From Syntrophobacterales bacterium (GTDB lineage Bacteria > Desulfobacterota > Desulfobaccia > Desulfobaccales > 0-14-0-80-60-11), in assembly GCA_023512475.1 (NCBI GenBank), contig JAILZL010000001.1, positions 75,516-139,515 of the forward strand: a DNA stretch of 64,000 nucleotides, written 5' to 3'. Under the pieces are notes generated by a model. The model worked only from the letters and a program-made list of their open reading frames with translations. It had not been told where the DNA came from and made no database searches. Shown here piece after piece: positions 24,077 to 33,404 of the stretch; position 1 is the stretch's first letter; the number at the start of each line of letters is the position of its first letter. A program made the position numbers and the translations under genes.

Positions 24077-25222
24077 TCACTTTTTCCCCTCCGGCCAGGG
24101 CTTGAGCCGGCCATCCGGGGAGAGCCGGAAGCGCCGGCCCCGCCAGGTGACCGTCTTTCCCGGAAAGCTGAGAAGCCAGAACCCGAAGGCCATCAGGTCC
24201 TTGAGGGGCACGAGGGCCCATGCCGGCCCCGGAAACCGCCCCTGAAGGCAGCGCCTCAGGGAGTACCAGCTCAGCCCCAGACGCACCGCCACCGTAACGG
24301 CCACCAGCCCGGCGCCTCCGGCCGACCAGCCGCTGAGTCCCCAGCCCGCCAGGGCGAACACCAGGACCTGGGTGATGCCGTAGGCCAGATATCCCCGGGG
24401 ACGGCAGACCCGATAGGTCCGGCTCCAGCGGAGCTGGTGGAGGACATAGTCCCTCAGGCTCATGGCCGATGCCCCGGTCTCCACCACGTACGGCAGGAGA
24501 TCCACCTGAAAGCCGGCCCGGCGGATCCGGTGCCCCAACTGGTAATCATCCGCCAGATAGTCCGCCAGGGGGGCGAAGCCGCCGATGGCCTCGTAGGCCC
24601 GGCGGGTGAAGGCCATGGCTGCGCCCAGGGCAAAGTCCACCCCCTCCACATACCGGGCCACCGCCACCGAGGGGATGAAATCGCCGGCGATGGTGAGGCT
24701 CTCCAGCATGGCCCCCAGGGTACAGGGTGGCGCAGCCCGATAGGGGCAGGAAACCAGGCCCATGCCCGGCCGGGCCAGGGCGGCCACCGCGGTGCCCAGG
24801 AAATCCGGCCCCACCCGCACGTCGGCATCGGCGATAACCAGGAGGTCGTATCGGGCCCGGGGGGCCAGTTGCTGCAGAATGCTCACCTTGGGGTTGTGCC
24901 CCCGGTTCTCGGGGCAGACGACCACCGCCACCGGTACTTCCGGATGCCGCCGGGCCAGCGCCCTCAGCTCCGGGAGGGCCGGATCCTGGGGGTCCGCCAC
25001 CCCGAAGAGCACCTCATACGGGCCATAGCTCTGGGTCAGAAAGCTTTCCAGGCATTCCCGGGTGCCCGGCTCCCAGCCCTTCACCGGCTTGAACACCGTC
25101 ACCCCGGGGCCGCGGGGTACAACGGGGGGGCGGGGCCGTGCCCACAAGCGCGCCAGACAGACCCAGGCCCCCAGCTGATAGATCAGGGCGGCCACCCAGA
25201 AAAGCCAGCATAAAGTGCGCAT
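24077..25222 (-). CDS. hpnI: HpnI-like glycosyltransferase (GT21, hopanoid/ceramide type)
   Basis: A 381-residue membrane GT2/GT21 enzyme. An N-terminal helix is followed by the GT-A domain (VTVFKPVKGWEPG, D residues in VIADADVRVGPDFL) and the D-x3-D...Q/R-W motif (YLADDYQLGHRIRRAG with QLRWSRTYR). Two or three C-terminal helices follow. This is the layout of ceramide glucosyltransferases and of HpnI, which adds N-acetylglucosamine to diplopterol-type hopanoids. No squalene-hopene cyclase is in the window, so the hopanoid role is inferred from family. It is 111 bases upstream of larB, minus strand. Confidence 0.85.
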   Translation of the reverse strand: MRTLCWLFWVAALIYQLGAWVCLARLWARPRPPVVPRGPGVTVFKPVKGWEPGTRECLESFLTQSYGPYEVLFGVADPQDPALPELRALARRHPEVPVAVVVCPENRGHNPKVSILQQLAPRARYDLLVIADADVRVGPDFLGTAVAALARPGMGLVSCPYRAAPPCTLGAMLESLTIAGDFIPSVAVARYVEGVDFALGAAMAFTRRAYEAIGGFAPLADYLADDYQLGHRIRRAGFQVDLLPYVVETGASAMSLRDYVLHQLRWSRTYRVCRPRGYLAYGITQVLVFALAGWGLSGWSAGGAGLVAVTVAVRLGLSWYSLRRCLQGRFPGPAWALVPLKDLMAFGFWLLSFPGKTVTWRGRRFRLSPDGRLKPWPEGKK

Positions 25223-25309
25223 GGTCGGGATTTCCCGTTAAGTTATACTCCAGGAAGAGCCGATAACCAAGACAAAGGCCAGCCGCAGGGGAGCACAGGG
25301 GAACACGGC

Positions 25310-26020
25310 ATGCCGCTGGAGGCGGTTCTCTTCGATCTTTATGGGACCCTGGTGGATATCCTCACCGATGAAGGGGACCCGAGGCTGTATCAGGAGCTGG
25401 GCAAGTTCCTGGGCTATTACGGCATCCGCCTGGCCCCCGAGGAGCTGGCCGCCAAATATCAGCACTATGCCGCCGCCCAACTCCGGGAGCGCCCCCGCCC
25501 CTATGGCGACATCGACGTCTTTCTGGTCTTTGAGGCCATCCTCCTGGAGGGGCTGGGGAAGCAGCCGGAGCGCTCTCTCACCCTGTGCACCGCCCGCCTC
25601 TTCCGCTCCTTGAGCCGCCGGCATTTCCGCCTCTTCCCGGACGCCCGGCCGGCCCTGGTGGAACTGAAGCGCCGCTACCGCCTGGGTCTGGTCACCGACG
25701 CCCAGTGGGTCTTCAGCGAGCCGGAGATCAACTTCCTGAAGATCGGCGATTTTTTTGACACCGTCATCCTGTCCTCCCGCTATTTCGTCCGCAAACCCAG
25801 CCCCCAGATTTACGCCCACGCCCTGAAGGCCCTGTGGGTAAAGCCCTCCCAGGCGGTGTATGTCGGCAACGACCTGGACAACGACGTCCCCGGCCCCTTG
25901 AGTCTGGGGATGCCAGTGGTGCTGGTGGACCGGGGAACCCTGCCCCCGGAGGTTCCGGTCCCCGTCCTTTCCGACCTTCGGGACCTTCCCTCCTTTCTTC
26001 AGAAGCGGTATAATGGCTGA
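25310..26020 (+). CDS. HAD-superfamily hydrolase (subfamily IA)
   Basis: A 236-residue HAD phosphatase-like protein. Motif I is LFDLYGTLVD, in which the general-acid Asp of DxDGT is Tyr, a form also found in haloacid dehalogenases and some phosphatases. Motif II is LVTDA, motif III the Lys in RKPSPQIY and motif IV VYVGNDLDNDVPGP. A helical cap lies between residues 20 and 90. It is divergent from the HpnI gene, with only 87 bases between. Substrate cannot be predicted. Confidence 0.88.
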   Translation: MPLEAVLFDLYGTLVDILTDEGDPRLYQELGKFLGYYGIRLAPEELAAKYQHYAAAQLRERPRPYGDIDVFLVFEAILLEGLGKQPERSLTLCTARLFRSLSRRHFRLFPDARPALVELKRRYRLGLVTDAQWVFSEPEINFLKIGDFFDTVILSSRYFVRKPSPQIYAHALKALWVKPSQAVYVGNDLDNDVPGPLSLGMPVVLVDRGTLPPEVPVPVLSDLRDLPSFLQKRYNG

Positions 26021-26078
26021 ACAAATTCCCTGGCAGCCTTCCTGACGCAGGCAAGGCTTCCGCCGGAAAGGAAGGAGT

Positions 26079-26420
26079 ATGAGCACATCTGTGGCCTGGC
26101 GGGAGGATTATGACGCGGCCCTGGGGGAGGCCAGGCAGAGCGGCCGTCCCCTGGTGGTGGAGTTCTATCTGGAGGGCTGCCCCCATTGCCGGCGGCTGGC
26201 GGAGGAAACCCATACCGACGCCCGGGTGGCCGCCGCCTTAAACGACCGCTTCGTGCCGGTGCGCCTGGAAGGACGCCAGCACATGGACCTGGTGCAGAAA
26301 TTCGGCGTCCGGGGGGCCCCCACCACCCTGATTGTGGACGCCGCGGGCAAGGAGCTGGCCCGGCTCGTGGGGTTTCACACCCCGGAAGAGTACCTGGCGG
26401 AGCTGAACAAGGCCGCCTGA
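26079..26420 (+). CDS. Thioredoxin-like protein (cytoplasmic)
   Basis: A 113-residue thioredoxin-fold protein with the active site EGCPHCRRL. The cis-proline loop is GAPTTLIVD, and a C-terminal helix EEYLAELNKAA completes the fold. It resembles DUF953/thiol:disulfide (DsbD gamma-like) proteins but has no signal peptide, so it acts in the cytoplasm. GGAAAGGAAGGAGT precedes ATG 26079, a strong site. The HAD gene is 58 bases upstream on the same strand. Confidence 0.9.
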   Translation: MSTSVAWREDYDAALGEARQSGRPLVVEFYLEGCPHCRRLAEETHTDARVAAALNDRFVPVRLEGRQHMDLVQKFGVRGAPTTLIVDAAGKELARLVGFHTPEEYLAELNKAA

Positions 26421-26605
26421 GGGCCGCCCCTCCCGGGGACGGGGTGGGATGACGGCGACGCGCCCGAGGGTGGAGTGATCCCAGGATCCAGGCCTCCCGG
26501 GCCAGGAGGGGACTTTGGCCCGGCAGCATGACAACCGGGGCCGGCGGGCAGGACCGGGGGAGGGTCGGACCACTCCCCGGCCCGGAGGCAGCAAGGGGGG
26601 GACGG

Positions 26606-27637
26606 ATGACCAGCAGCAGAGTAATGCGGGCGATTTTTTCCGGCGGCAGGGCCGTCCTGCTGGCGGCGGTGCTGGCCGCACTTCTGGGCGTCCAGGGAGC
26701 GCCGGCGGCCGACGAGGATGAGGGCCTAGTGACCGCCAAGGCCTTTGTCATCCTGGACGCCAAGACCGGCCGCACCCTGCTGGCCCTCAATCCTCACCTC
26801 ATGCTGCCCCCGGCCAGCACCTTGAAGGTGATGACCGCCCTGATGGTCATGGAACGCCTGAACCTGGAGGACAAGGTGACGGTGAGCCCCTATGCCGCCG
26901 CTGCCCCGGCCTCCAAGATCAATCTGCAGCCGGGGGAGACCCTCACCGTGCGGGACCTCCTCTACGCCCTGCTCCTGTCTTCCGCCAATGACGGCGCCCG
27001 GGCCCTGGCGGAAAAGATCAGCGGCAGTGAGGAGGCGTTCGCGGCCGAAGCCACCCGGCAGATGCGGGCCTGGGGGGCCTACCGCACCCGGCTGGCCACC
27101 GCCAACGGCCTGCCGGCGGAGGGCCAGTATTCCACCGCCGAAGATCTGGCCCTCCTCTTCCGCCGGGCCATCCAGTATCCGGAGTTGGCCCGGATCATGG
27201 CCACCAAATACTACTCCATCCCCGGCGACCGGGAACTGCGCAATCACGACCGCTTCCTGTTCACCACCCCCCTGGCCCAAGGCGGCAAGACGGGCTACAC
27301 CCGGGCCTCCCGCCACACCTATGTGGGCCGCTTCAAAAACGGCGACCAGGAGATCATCATCGCCATGCTGGGCAGCGCCCAGAAATGGGCCGACATGCGC
27401 ACCCTCATCGAAAAGGGCTTTGAGCTCTCCGGCGCGCCCATCGCCAAGATGGAGCCCCTGGAAGAGCGCCTGTGGTTTGCCAAAAAGCACACCGGCCGCT
27501 ATGCCCAGGCCGGGGTGCGCGCTTCCGGGAAACGCACCAAAGCCAAGGTCATCACCGCCAACATCACCGGCGGCGGCAACAAGAAAATCGACCGCAGCCG
27601 GAAAAAGAAATCCTCCCGCTACAAAGGGGGATCCTGA
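26606..27637 (+). CDS. D-alanyl-D-alanine carboxypeptidase (peptidase S11)
   Basis: A 343-residue low-molecular-weight PBP that trims the terminal D-Ala of peptidoglycan stem peptides in the periplasm. The signal peptide covers residues 1-33 (ending GAPAAD). The catalytic motifs are PASTLKVM (SxxK), SSANDG (SxN) and GGKTGYT (KTG). The C-terminus is unusual: instead of the PBP5 beta domain and amphipathic anchor it ends in a strongly basic tail (KKIDRSRKKKSSRYK). ATG 26606 is used because it yields a clean signal peptide. A small gene follows three bases after the stop. Confidence 0.92.
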   Translation: MTSSRVMRAIFSGGRAVLLAAVLAALLGVQGAPAADEDEGLVTAKAFVILDAKTGRTLLALNPHLMLPPASTLKVMTALMVMERLNLEDKVTVSPYAAAAPASKINLQPGETLTVRDLLYALLLSSANDGARALAEKISGSEEAFAAEATRQMRAWGAYRTRLATANGLPAEGQYSTAEDLALLFRRAIQYPELARIMATKYYSIPGDRELRNHDRFLFTTPLAQGGKTGYTRASRHTYVGRFKNGDQEIIIAMLGSAQKWADMRTLIEKGFELSGAPIAKMEPLEERLWFAKKHTGRYAQAGVRASGKRTKAKVITANITGGGNKKIDRSRKKKSSRYKGGS

Positions 27638-27640
27638 GAC

Positions 27641-27898
27641 GTGAAAGGGCTGTTCAACAAGGTGCGGAACACCGTCACCCGGCAGCGCTATGTGGTGTCC
27701 ACCATCAAGAAGGCCGAGGGACTGTATGAGACGGCGGTCTTTGAGGCCACCTTTTTTTACTTCCCCAAAAGTCTTTCCCGGCCGGCCGTGGCCAAGGAAA
27801 CCCATAGCAAAGACGAGGCCTGGGACCTGCACTATGAGGTGGTGGCCCGCCTGGCCACCGAATACCCGCCCCGCCTCTTTAAGGAGCTGAAGAAGTAG
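27641..27898 (+). CDS. Small hypothetical protein (85 aa), GTG start
   Basis: No family recognised. The 85-residue basic protein is rich in aromatic residues, with FEATFFYFPKSLSRPAVAKE and WDLHYEVVARLATEYPPRLFKELKK. It starts at a GTG three bases after the carboxypeptidase stop, which implies translational coupling. No signal peptide and no clear membrane helix. Its existence rests on position and codon usage like the neighbours. Confidence 0.6.
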   Translation: MKGLFNKVRNTVTRQRYVVSTIKKAEGLYETAVFEATFFYFPKSLSRPAVAKETHSKDEAWDLHYEVVARLATEYPPRLFKELKK

Positions 27899-28133
27899 AC
27901 CGGGGGCGGTCAGACCCGGGACCGGCGCTTCGGGGTTTCCCACCCGGGAGCCGGGTCAAAGGGGACCGCCGCCTGCCGGCGCCAGCCCCAGGACCGGGTT
28001 CCGGCCTCCTGGGGCCGGCCCCTCCGCCGCACCGTGCGGGTCCCACCCTCACCCCAAAGGCCGCCGCTCATTTTCCCCTGCCTTGGCCCGGCGTTTATGC
28101 TATAGTCTGACACTTACGCCCGGACGCTGGCCC

Positions 28134-29093
28134 ATGTCCCGAGTTCCCCTCTTCCTGCGACGCCTTGCCCTGCCGGCGGGATTGCTGGCCCTGGCCTGGA
28201 TCCTGCCGGCCGCGGAGCTCCTCAACCCGTACCTGGTGCAGGTGTCGATGTATGTGGGGATCAACATGATCCTCACCCTGTCGTTGAACCTGGTCAACGG
28301 CTACATGGGGGAGTTCTCCGTGGGCCATGCCGGCTTCATGGCGGTGGGGGCTTATACCGCCTCGGTGCTCACGGTGTGGGTGGTGCCCGCCGCCCTGGCG
28401 CCCTGGCTCTTCCCGGCGGTCCTCCTGGCGGGAGGGGCCGCGGCGGCCCTCTCCGGCCTGGTGGTGGCCTTCCCCTCCTTCCGCACCCGGGGGGACTACC
28501 TGGCCATCGTCACCCTGGCCTTCAACATGATCGTCAAAAGCGCCCTGGAGAACCTGGAGGTTCTGGGCGGCCCCCGGGGGTTCCTCGGCATGCCCCGCCT
28601 CACCACCCTGCCCTGGGTGGTGGCCTGTGTCCTCCTCACTTTGGTTGTCTGCCGGCATCTCATCTATTCCAATTTCGGCCGGGGGGTGGTGGCCATTCGG
28701 GAGGATGAGGTGGCCGCCGCCCTGACCTCGGTGGACACCCGGCGGGTGAAGCTCTACGCCTTTCTGGTCTCCGCCTTCCTGGCCGGGGTGGCGGGCGGCC
28801 TCTACGCCCACGTGCTGCAGTTCATCAACCCCCGGAGCTTCTCCATCCTCAAGTCCACCGACATGCTGGTCATGGTCTATCTGGGCGGGGTCGGGTCTTT
28901 GATGGGTTCCCTCCTGGGCGCCGCCCTGTTTACCGTACTCCTGGAGTTGCTCCGCCCCTTAGGTCTGTGGCGCTGGGTGGTGGGGCCTCTGCTTCTGGTC
29001 CTGCTCATGATCTTCAGGCCCCGGGGCCTCATGGGTTTTCGGGATCCCCGCTGGCTGAAGGAGGAGGAGGAACTCCCCCCGGGGCCGGCCTGA
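28134..29093 (+). CDS. livM: Branched-chain amino acid ABC transporter permease LivM
   Basis: A 319-residue permease with about nine hydrophobic helices. The LivM signatures are LSLNLVNGYMGEFSVGHAGFMAVGAY, RTRGDYLAIVTLAFNMI and GGVGSLMGSLLGA, the last being the loop that meets the ATPase. ATG 28134 lies at a position fitting the first helix; no strong SD is seen. LivG follows after 24 bases and livF after a further 63. It pairs with LivH encoded at 9970-10881. Confidence 0.93.
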   Translation: MSRVPLFLRRLALPAGLLALAWILPAAELLNPYLVQVSMYVGINMILTLSLNLVNGYMGEFSVGHAGFMAVGAYTASVLTVWVVPAALAPWLFPAVLLAGGAAAALSGLVVAFPSFRTRGDYLAIVTLAFNMIVKSALENLEVLGGPRGFLGMPRLTTLPWVVACVLLTLVVCRHLIYSNFGRGVVAIREDEVAAALTSVDTRRVKLYAFLVSAFLAGVAGGLYAHVLQFINPRSFSILKSTDMLVMVYLGGVGSLMGSLLGAALFTVLLELLRPLGLWRWVVGPLLLVLLMIFRPRGLMGFRDPRWLKEEEELPPGPA

Positions 29094-29117
29094 GGCCCGG
29101 GGAGAGCTGACCCGTCC

Positions 29118-29918
<801 letters not shown>

Positions 29919-29981
29919 GGAGGAGGCTCCGCCTGGCGCTGATAGAGAGGATCCCCCACCGCCCCCACCGATGAGGACGCC

Positions 29982-30698
29982 ATGACGGCCCCGGCACTGC
30001 TCTTGGTGGAGGACCTGTGGATCGCCTATGACCGCATCCAGGCGGTGCGGGGGGTGTCCTTTGCCATCGCCGAGGGGGAGATCGTCACCCTCATCGGCGC
30101 CAACGGCGCGGGCAAATCCTCCATTCTCCGCACCCTGGCGGGCCTGCAGCCGGCCGCCCGGGGGCGGGTGCTCTTTGCCGGGGAGGATCTCCTGAGCCTG
30201 CCCGCCCACCTGCGCACCCAGCGGGGACTGGCCCTGGTCCCCGAAGGCCGGGGCATCTTCGGCACCCTGACGGTATGGGAGAATCTGCGCCTGGCGGCCT
30301 ACGCCCGGCGGGATGCGGAGATGGAGGCGGACCTGGAGCGGGTCTTCCGCCTCTTTCCCCGCCTGGCGGAGCGGCGCCACCAGCTGGGGGGGACGCTGTC
30401 CGGCGGCGAGCAGCAGATGCTGGCCGTGGGCCGGGCCCTCATGAGCCGGGCCCGGCTGCTCCTCCTGGATGAGCCCTCCATGGGCCTGGCGCCCCTGCTG
30501 GTGCGGGAGATCTTCCGGGTGCTGCTGCGCCTCAACCTCAGCGGCACCACCATCCTGTTGGTGGAACAGAACGCCCGCCTGGCCCTGGAGGTCGCCCACC
30601 GGGCCTATATCCTGGAAACCGGGGAGATCACCCTCTCCGGCCCCGCCGCCGCCCTGCGCCGCCATCCCCGGGTCCAGGCCGCCTATCTGGGCGGCTGA
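29982..30698 (+). CDS. livF: Branched-chain amino acid ABC transporter ATP-binding protein LivF
   Basis: The second ATPase of the transporter, 238 residues. Walker A is GANGAGKSS, the signature is LSGGEQQMLAVGRAL, Walker B is LLLLDEPSMGLAP and the H loop is in ILLVEQNARLAL. EGRGIFGTLTVWENL is the LivF-specific Q-loop region. It ends the livMGF cluster; no binding protein gene follows, so the cluster depends on the one at 10998-12149 or another elsewhere. Confidence 0.94.
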   Translation: MTAPALLLVEDLWIAYDRIQAVRGVSFAIAEGEIVTLIGANGAGKSSILRTLAGLQPAARGRVLFAGEDLLSLPAHLRTQRGLALVPEGRGIFGTLTVWENLRLAAYARRDAEMEADLERVFRLFPRLAERRHQLGGTLSGGEQQMLAVGRALMSRARLLLLDEPSMGLAPLLVREIFRVLLRLNLSGTTILLVEQNARLALEVAHRAYILETGEITLSGPAAALRRHPRVQAAYLGG

Positions 30699-30761
30699 GC
30701 CGGGAACCCCCGCCCGAGCCTGGGGAAGAGGGAACCGCAGGCCGCACTCTTGGAGCCTCCT

Positions 30762-30790
30762 TTGTCTTTATTATCTTTGGTGCATAAAAA
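30762..30790 (+). promoter_or_regulatory. Candidate promoter of mrp
   Basis: TTGTCT (30762-30767) and TAAAAA (30785-30790) are 17 bases apart in an AT-rich patch, about 95 bases before the mrp ATG. Boxes are near consensus. Confidence 0.5.
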
Positions 30791-30883
30791 GGTGAGGGGC
30801 CTTAAGAGAAATCTTGGCTTTTCCGGGGGGGCGGGATACAGTACTCCCAACAGAGAAGGTGATCCCAAGGAGAGTGAACGGCG

Positions 30884-32095
30884 ATGGAAAAGTGTCCCCA
30901 CGAAGGTGACGCCAAGACCTGCGCCACCTGTGATCTGGCGAAACAAGAACAGAAATCCGCCGAAGACCTGGCCCTCTGCCGCACCCTGCAGCAGATCCGC
31001 CACAAGATCCTGGTGATGAGCGGCAAAGGCGGCGTGGGCAAAAGCAGCGTGGCCGTGGCCCTGGCCCTGGCCCTGGCCCGCCGGGGCTACCGGGTGGGCC
31101 TCATGGATGTGGACATCCACGGCCCCAATGTGCTGCGCATGCTGGGCCTCAAGGAGGCCTTCGATCTGCAGCACGCCCAGTTTCAGCTCCCCCCCGAGCT
31201 CTTTCACCGCCTCAAGGTGATCTCCGTGGAGGCGGTGATGAGAAACCGGGAGATCGCCGTCATCTGGCGGGGGCCTTTGAAGCACCAGCTCATCCGCCAG
31301 TTCCTCACCGACATCCAGTGGGGGGAGCTGGATTATCTGGTCATCGACGCACCCCCTGGCACCGGGGATGAGCCCATGAGCGTGGCCCAGACCATCCCCG
31401 GGGCCAAGGCCCTCATTGTCACCACCCCCCAGGAGATCTCCCTGGCCGATGTGCGCAAATCCCTCAATTTCTGCCAGAAGGTCAATCTGGAGATTCTGGG
31501 CCTGGTGGAGAACATGAGCGGTTACGCCTGTCCCCACTGCGGCCAGGAGGTGCCGCTGTTCAAGAAAGGGGGCGGGCAAAAGACGGCCCAGGCCTACAAG
31601 GTCCCCCTGGTGGGCTCCCTGCCCTTCGACCCCGGCATGGTGGAAGCCGCGGACGACGGCCGCCTCCTGGAGCTGACCGAGGAGAACAGCCCCTTCTTCC
31701 GGGCCCTCAAACCCATGGTGAATTATCTTGTCCAGGTCCTGCCGCCGGGGCCGGCCCCCACCCGGGAGCCCGGAGTGTGGAAGTTCGCCGTGCCCCTGGA
31801 CGACGGCCACCCCGCCGCCCGTCTGGCGGACGCCCGGGACTTTGCCTTCCTGACGGTGAAGGAGGGCCGACTCGTGGCCCAGGAGACCCGGCCGGCGCCG
31901 GCCCCCGAGGAAGGGGCCCTCCCGGTGTGGCTGGAGGAGCAGGGGGTGACCCACCTCCTCACCCGCAGCCTGGGGGACAAGGCCCGGGAACTCCTGCAGA
32001 AAAAGGGCATCGAGGTGGTGAGCGACCTCCCGGAGGCGGAGCCGGCAACCCTGGTCAGCCAGTATCTGGCCGCACATCCCCAGCCGGCGGGGTAG
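30884..32095 (+). CDS. mrp: Mrp/NBP35 Fe-S cluster carrier fused to a NifX/NifB-like domain
   Basis: A 403-residue fusion. The N-terminus has a Cys cluster (CPHEGDAKTCATCDLA), as in NBP35-type carriers. The P-loop ATPase follows with the deviant Walker A VMSGKGGVGKSS, LMDVDIHGPN and VIDAPPGTGDE, and the cluster-binding CxxC in YACPHCGQEVPLF. After about residue 285 comes a dinitrogenase iron-molybdenum cofactor-type domain (KFAVPLDDGHPAARLADA, LLTRSLGDKARELLQKKGIEV). The ATPase part delivers Fe-S clusters to apoproteins. The fused domain could bind a metal cluster in transit. Such fusions are known in anaerobes. This is a sensible partner in a region rich in Fe-S enzymes. Confidence 0.92.
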   Translation: MEKCPHEGDAKTCATCDLAKQEQKSAEDLALCRTLQQIRHKILVMSGKGGVGKSSVAVALALALARRGYRVGLMDVDIHGPNVLRMLGLKEAFDLQHAQFQLPPELFHRLKVISVEAVMRNREIAVIWRGPLKHQLIRQFLTDIQWGELDYLVIDAPPGTGDEPMSVAQTIPGAKALIVTTPQEISLADVRKSLNFCQKVNLEILGLVENMSGYACPHCGQEVPLFKKGGGQKTAQAYKVPLVGSLPFDPGMVEAADDGRLLELTEENSPFFRALKPMVNYLVQVLPPGPAPTREPGVWKFAVPLDDGHPAARLADARDFAFLTVKEGRLVAQETRPAPAPEEGALPVWLEEQGVTHLLTRSLGDKARELLQKKGIEVVSDLPEAEPATLVSQYLAAHPQPAG

Positions 32096-32383
32096 TCCTC
32101 AGGGGAAGGCAGGGAGGAACTGCGGCCTCCCCGCCTCCCGGCCCTGCCGAACCTGAGCATACTCCCCGCCAGCGTGGGGGCTTGCCTCCCCCCTTTGCCC
32201 TGCCTGAAAATCACGGGAGGGGCGGGAATCACTCCCGGCCCCTCCCCGTTTCCTTGGCAGGCGGTGGACCCCCGCAACCCGGTGGGGTAAGGCTGGCCGA
32301 TTTTGCCGGTTTGGCCAGGCCAACTCCCGTTTCCGGTCTGTGACCCCCCGACCCCTTCCCCGAATCACTTTTTCCACAACCTG

Positions 32384-33235
32384 CTAGAGGATCCCCTGGA
32401 GATGCCGGACTGCATTGGCAAAAAGGGTCAACCCCGGACCCGGCGCCTCCCGGTAGGGCTGGCCGGCCCGCCGCCAGGCCTCTTTCTCCCAGGTCCAGGT
32501 GGGGTGCTGAAAAGAAGAGATAAAGGCCTCCGGGTGGGGCATGAGTCCCAGGACCCGGCCCGTGGCATCAGTGATCCCGGCGATGTCCCGGAGCGAGCCG
32601 TTGGGGTTGTGGGGGAAGCGGCCCTCTGCCGGCTCACCCTCCGGGGTGGCGTAGATCAGGGCCACCTGCTGCCGGGCGATGAGCTCCTCCAGGATCTCCG
32701 GGGGGGCAAAGAATTTCCCCTCACCGTGGCGCACCGGCAGCTCGAAGTGCACCAGACCCCGGGTGAAGACGCACCGGGAGGGCAAAGCGGCCAGATGCAC
32801 CCAGGCGTCCCGGAAGTTGCCGCAGTCGTTGGGGAGCAGGGCCACCTCCCGGCGGAAGGGCCGGCCCGGCAGCCCCGGCAGGAGCCCCAGGTTCACCAGG
32901 ACCTGGAAGCCGTTGCAGATGCCGAGGACCAGGCGGCCGGCGTCCACAAACTCCTGCAGGGCCTGGCCCAGGGCCAGCTTGAGGCGCAGGGCCAGGATGA
33001 CCCCGGCGCCGTGGTCGTCCCCCCAGGAGAAGCCCCCGGGGATGGCCAGCAGGTGGTAGTCCCACAGGAGGTCCGGCCGCTCCAGGAGTTCCCCCGTGTG
33101 CCGCCGCACCGCCTCCGCCCCGGCCTGGCGCAGGGCAAAGGCGGTCTCGTGATCGCAGTTGAGCCCGTAGCCGTAGAGGACCAGGGCCCGGGGCCGGGGA
33201 GCGGCGTCTGCCGGCAAGGGCCTGTCAGGTTTCAT
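32384..33235 (-). CDS. purQ: Phosphoribosylformylglycinamidine synthase subunit PurQ
   Basis: The glutaminase subunit of FGAM synthase in purine synthesis; 283 residues, longer than the roughly 230 of Bacillus PurQ. The N-terminal part YGYGLNCDHETAFALRQAGA is the PurQ signature. The nucleophile Cys is in VLGICNGFQVL and the His/Glu of the triad are in GLMPHPEAF. IPGGFSWGDD forms the oxyanion strand. purL and purS are not adjacent. It stands convergent to mrp with 288 bases between, where no gene is seen. Confidence 0.93.
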   Translation of the reverse strand: MKPDRPLPADAAPRPRALVLYGYGLNCDHETAFALRQAGAEAVRRHTGELLERPDLLWDYHLLAIPGGFSWGDDHGAGVILALRLKLALGQALQEFVDAGRLVLGICNGFQVLVNLGLLPGLPGRPFRREVALLPNDCGNFRDAWVHLAALPSRCVFTRGLVHFELPVRHGEGKFFAPPEILEELIARQQVALIYATPEGEPAEGRFPHNPNGSLRDIAGITDATGRVLGLMPHPEAFISSFQHPTWTWEKEAWRRAGQPYREAPGPGLTLFANAVRHLQGIL

Positions 33236-33404
33236 GGCTTCCCGCCCACATGGAATCCGGACGCCTCATCAGGAACAGCCCCGAAACCGCCCTTCGACGG
33301 GGGAACCGGGAAACGGCGAAGGGTGAGGAAGCGCCGGGCGACGCCAAAATTCTGGCGCTGACTGGGGCCCAGGTGCCTTTCGGCCCCGCCTGTGGCCTCT
33401 GCCG

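Noticed and set aside
25310-25345. HAD protein inactive because motif I is DLYGT
   Set aside because: This variant is common in active HAD subfamilies; the nucleophile Asp is present.
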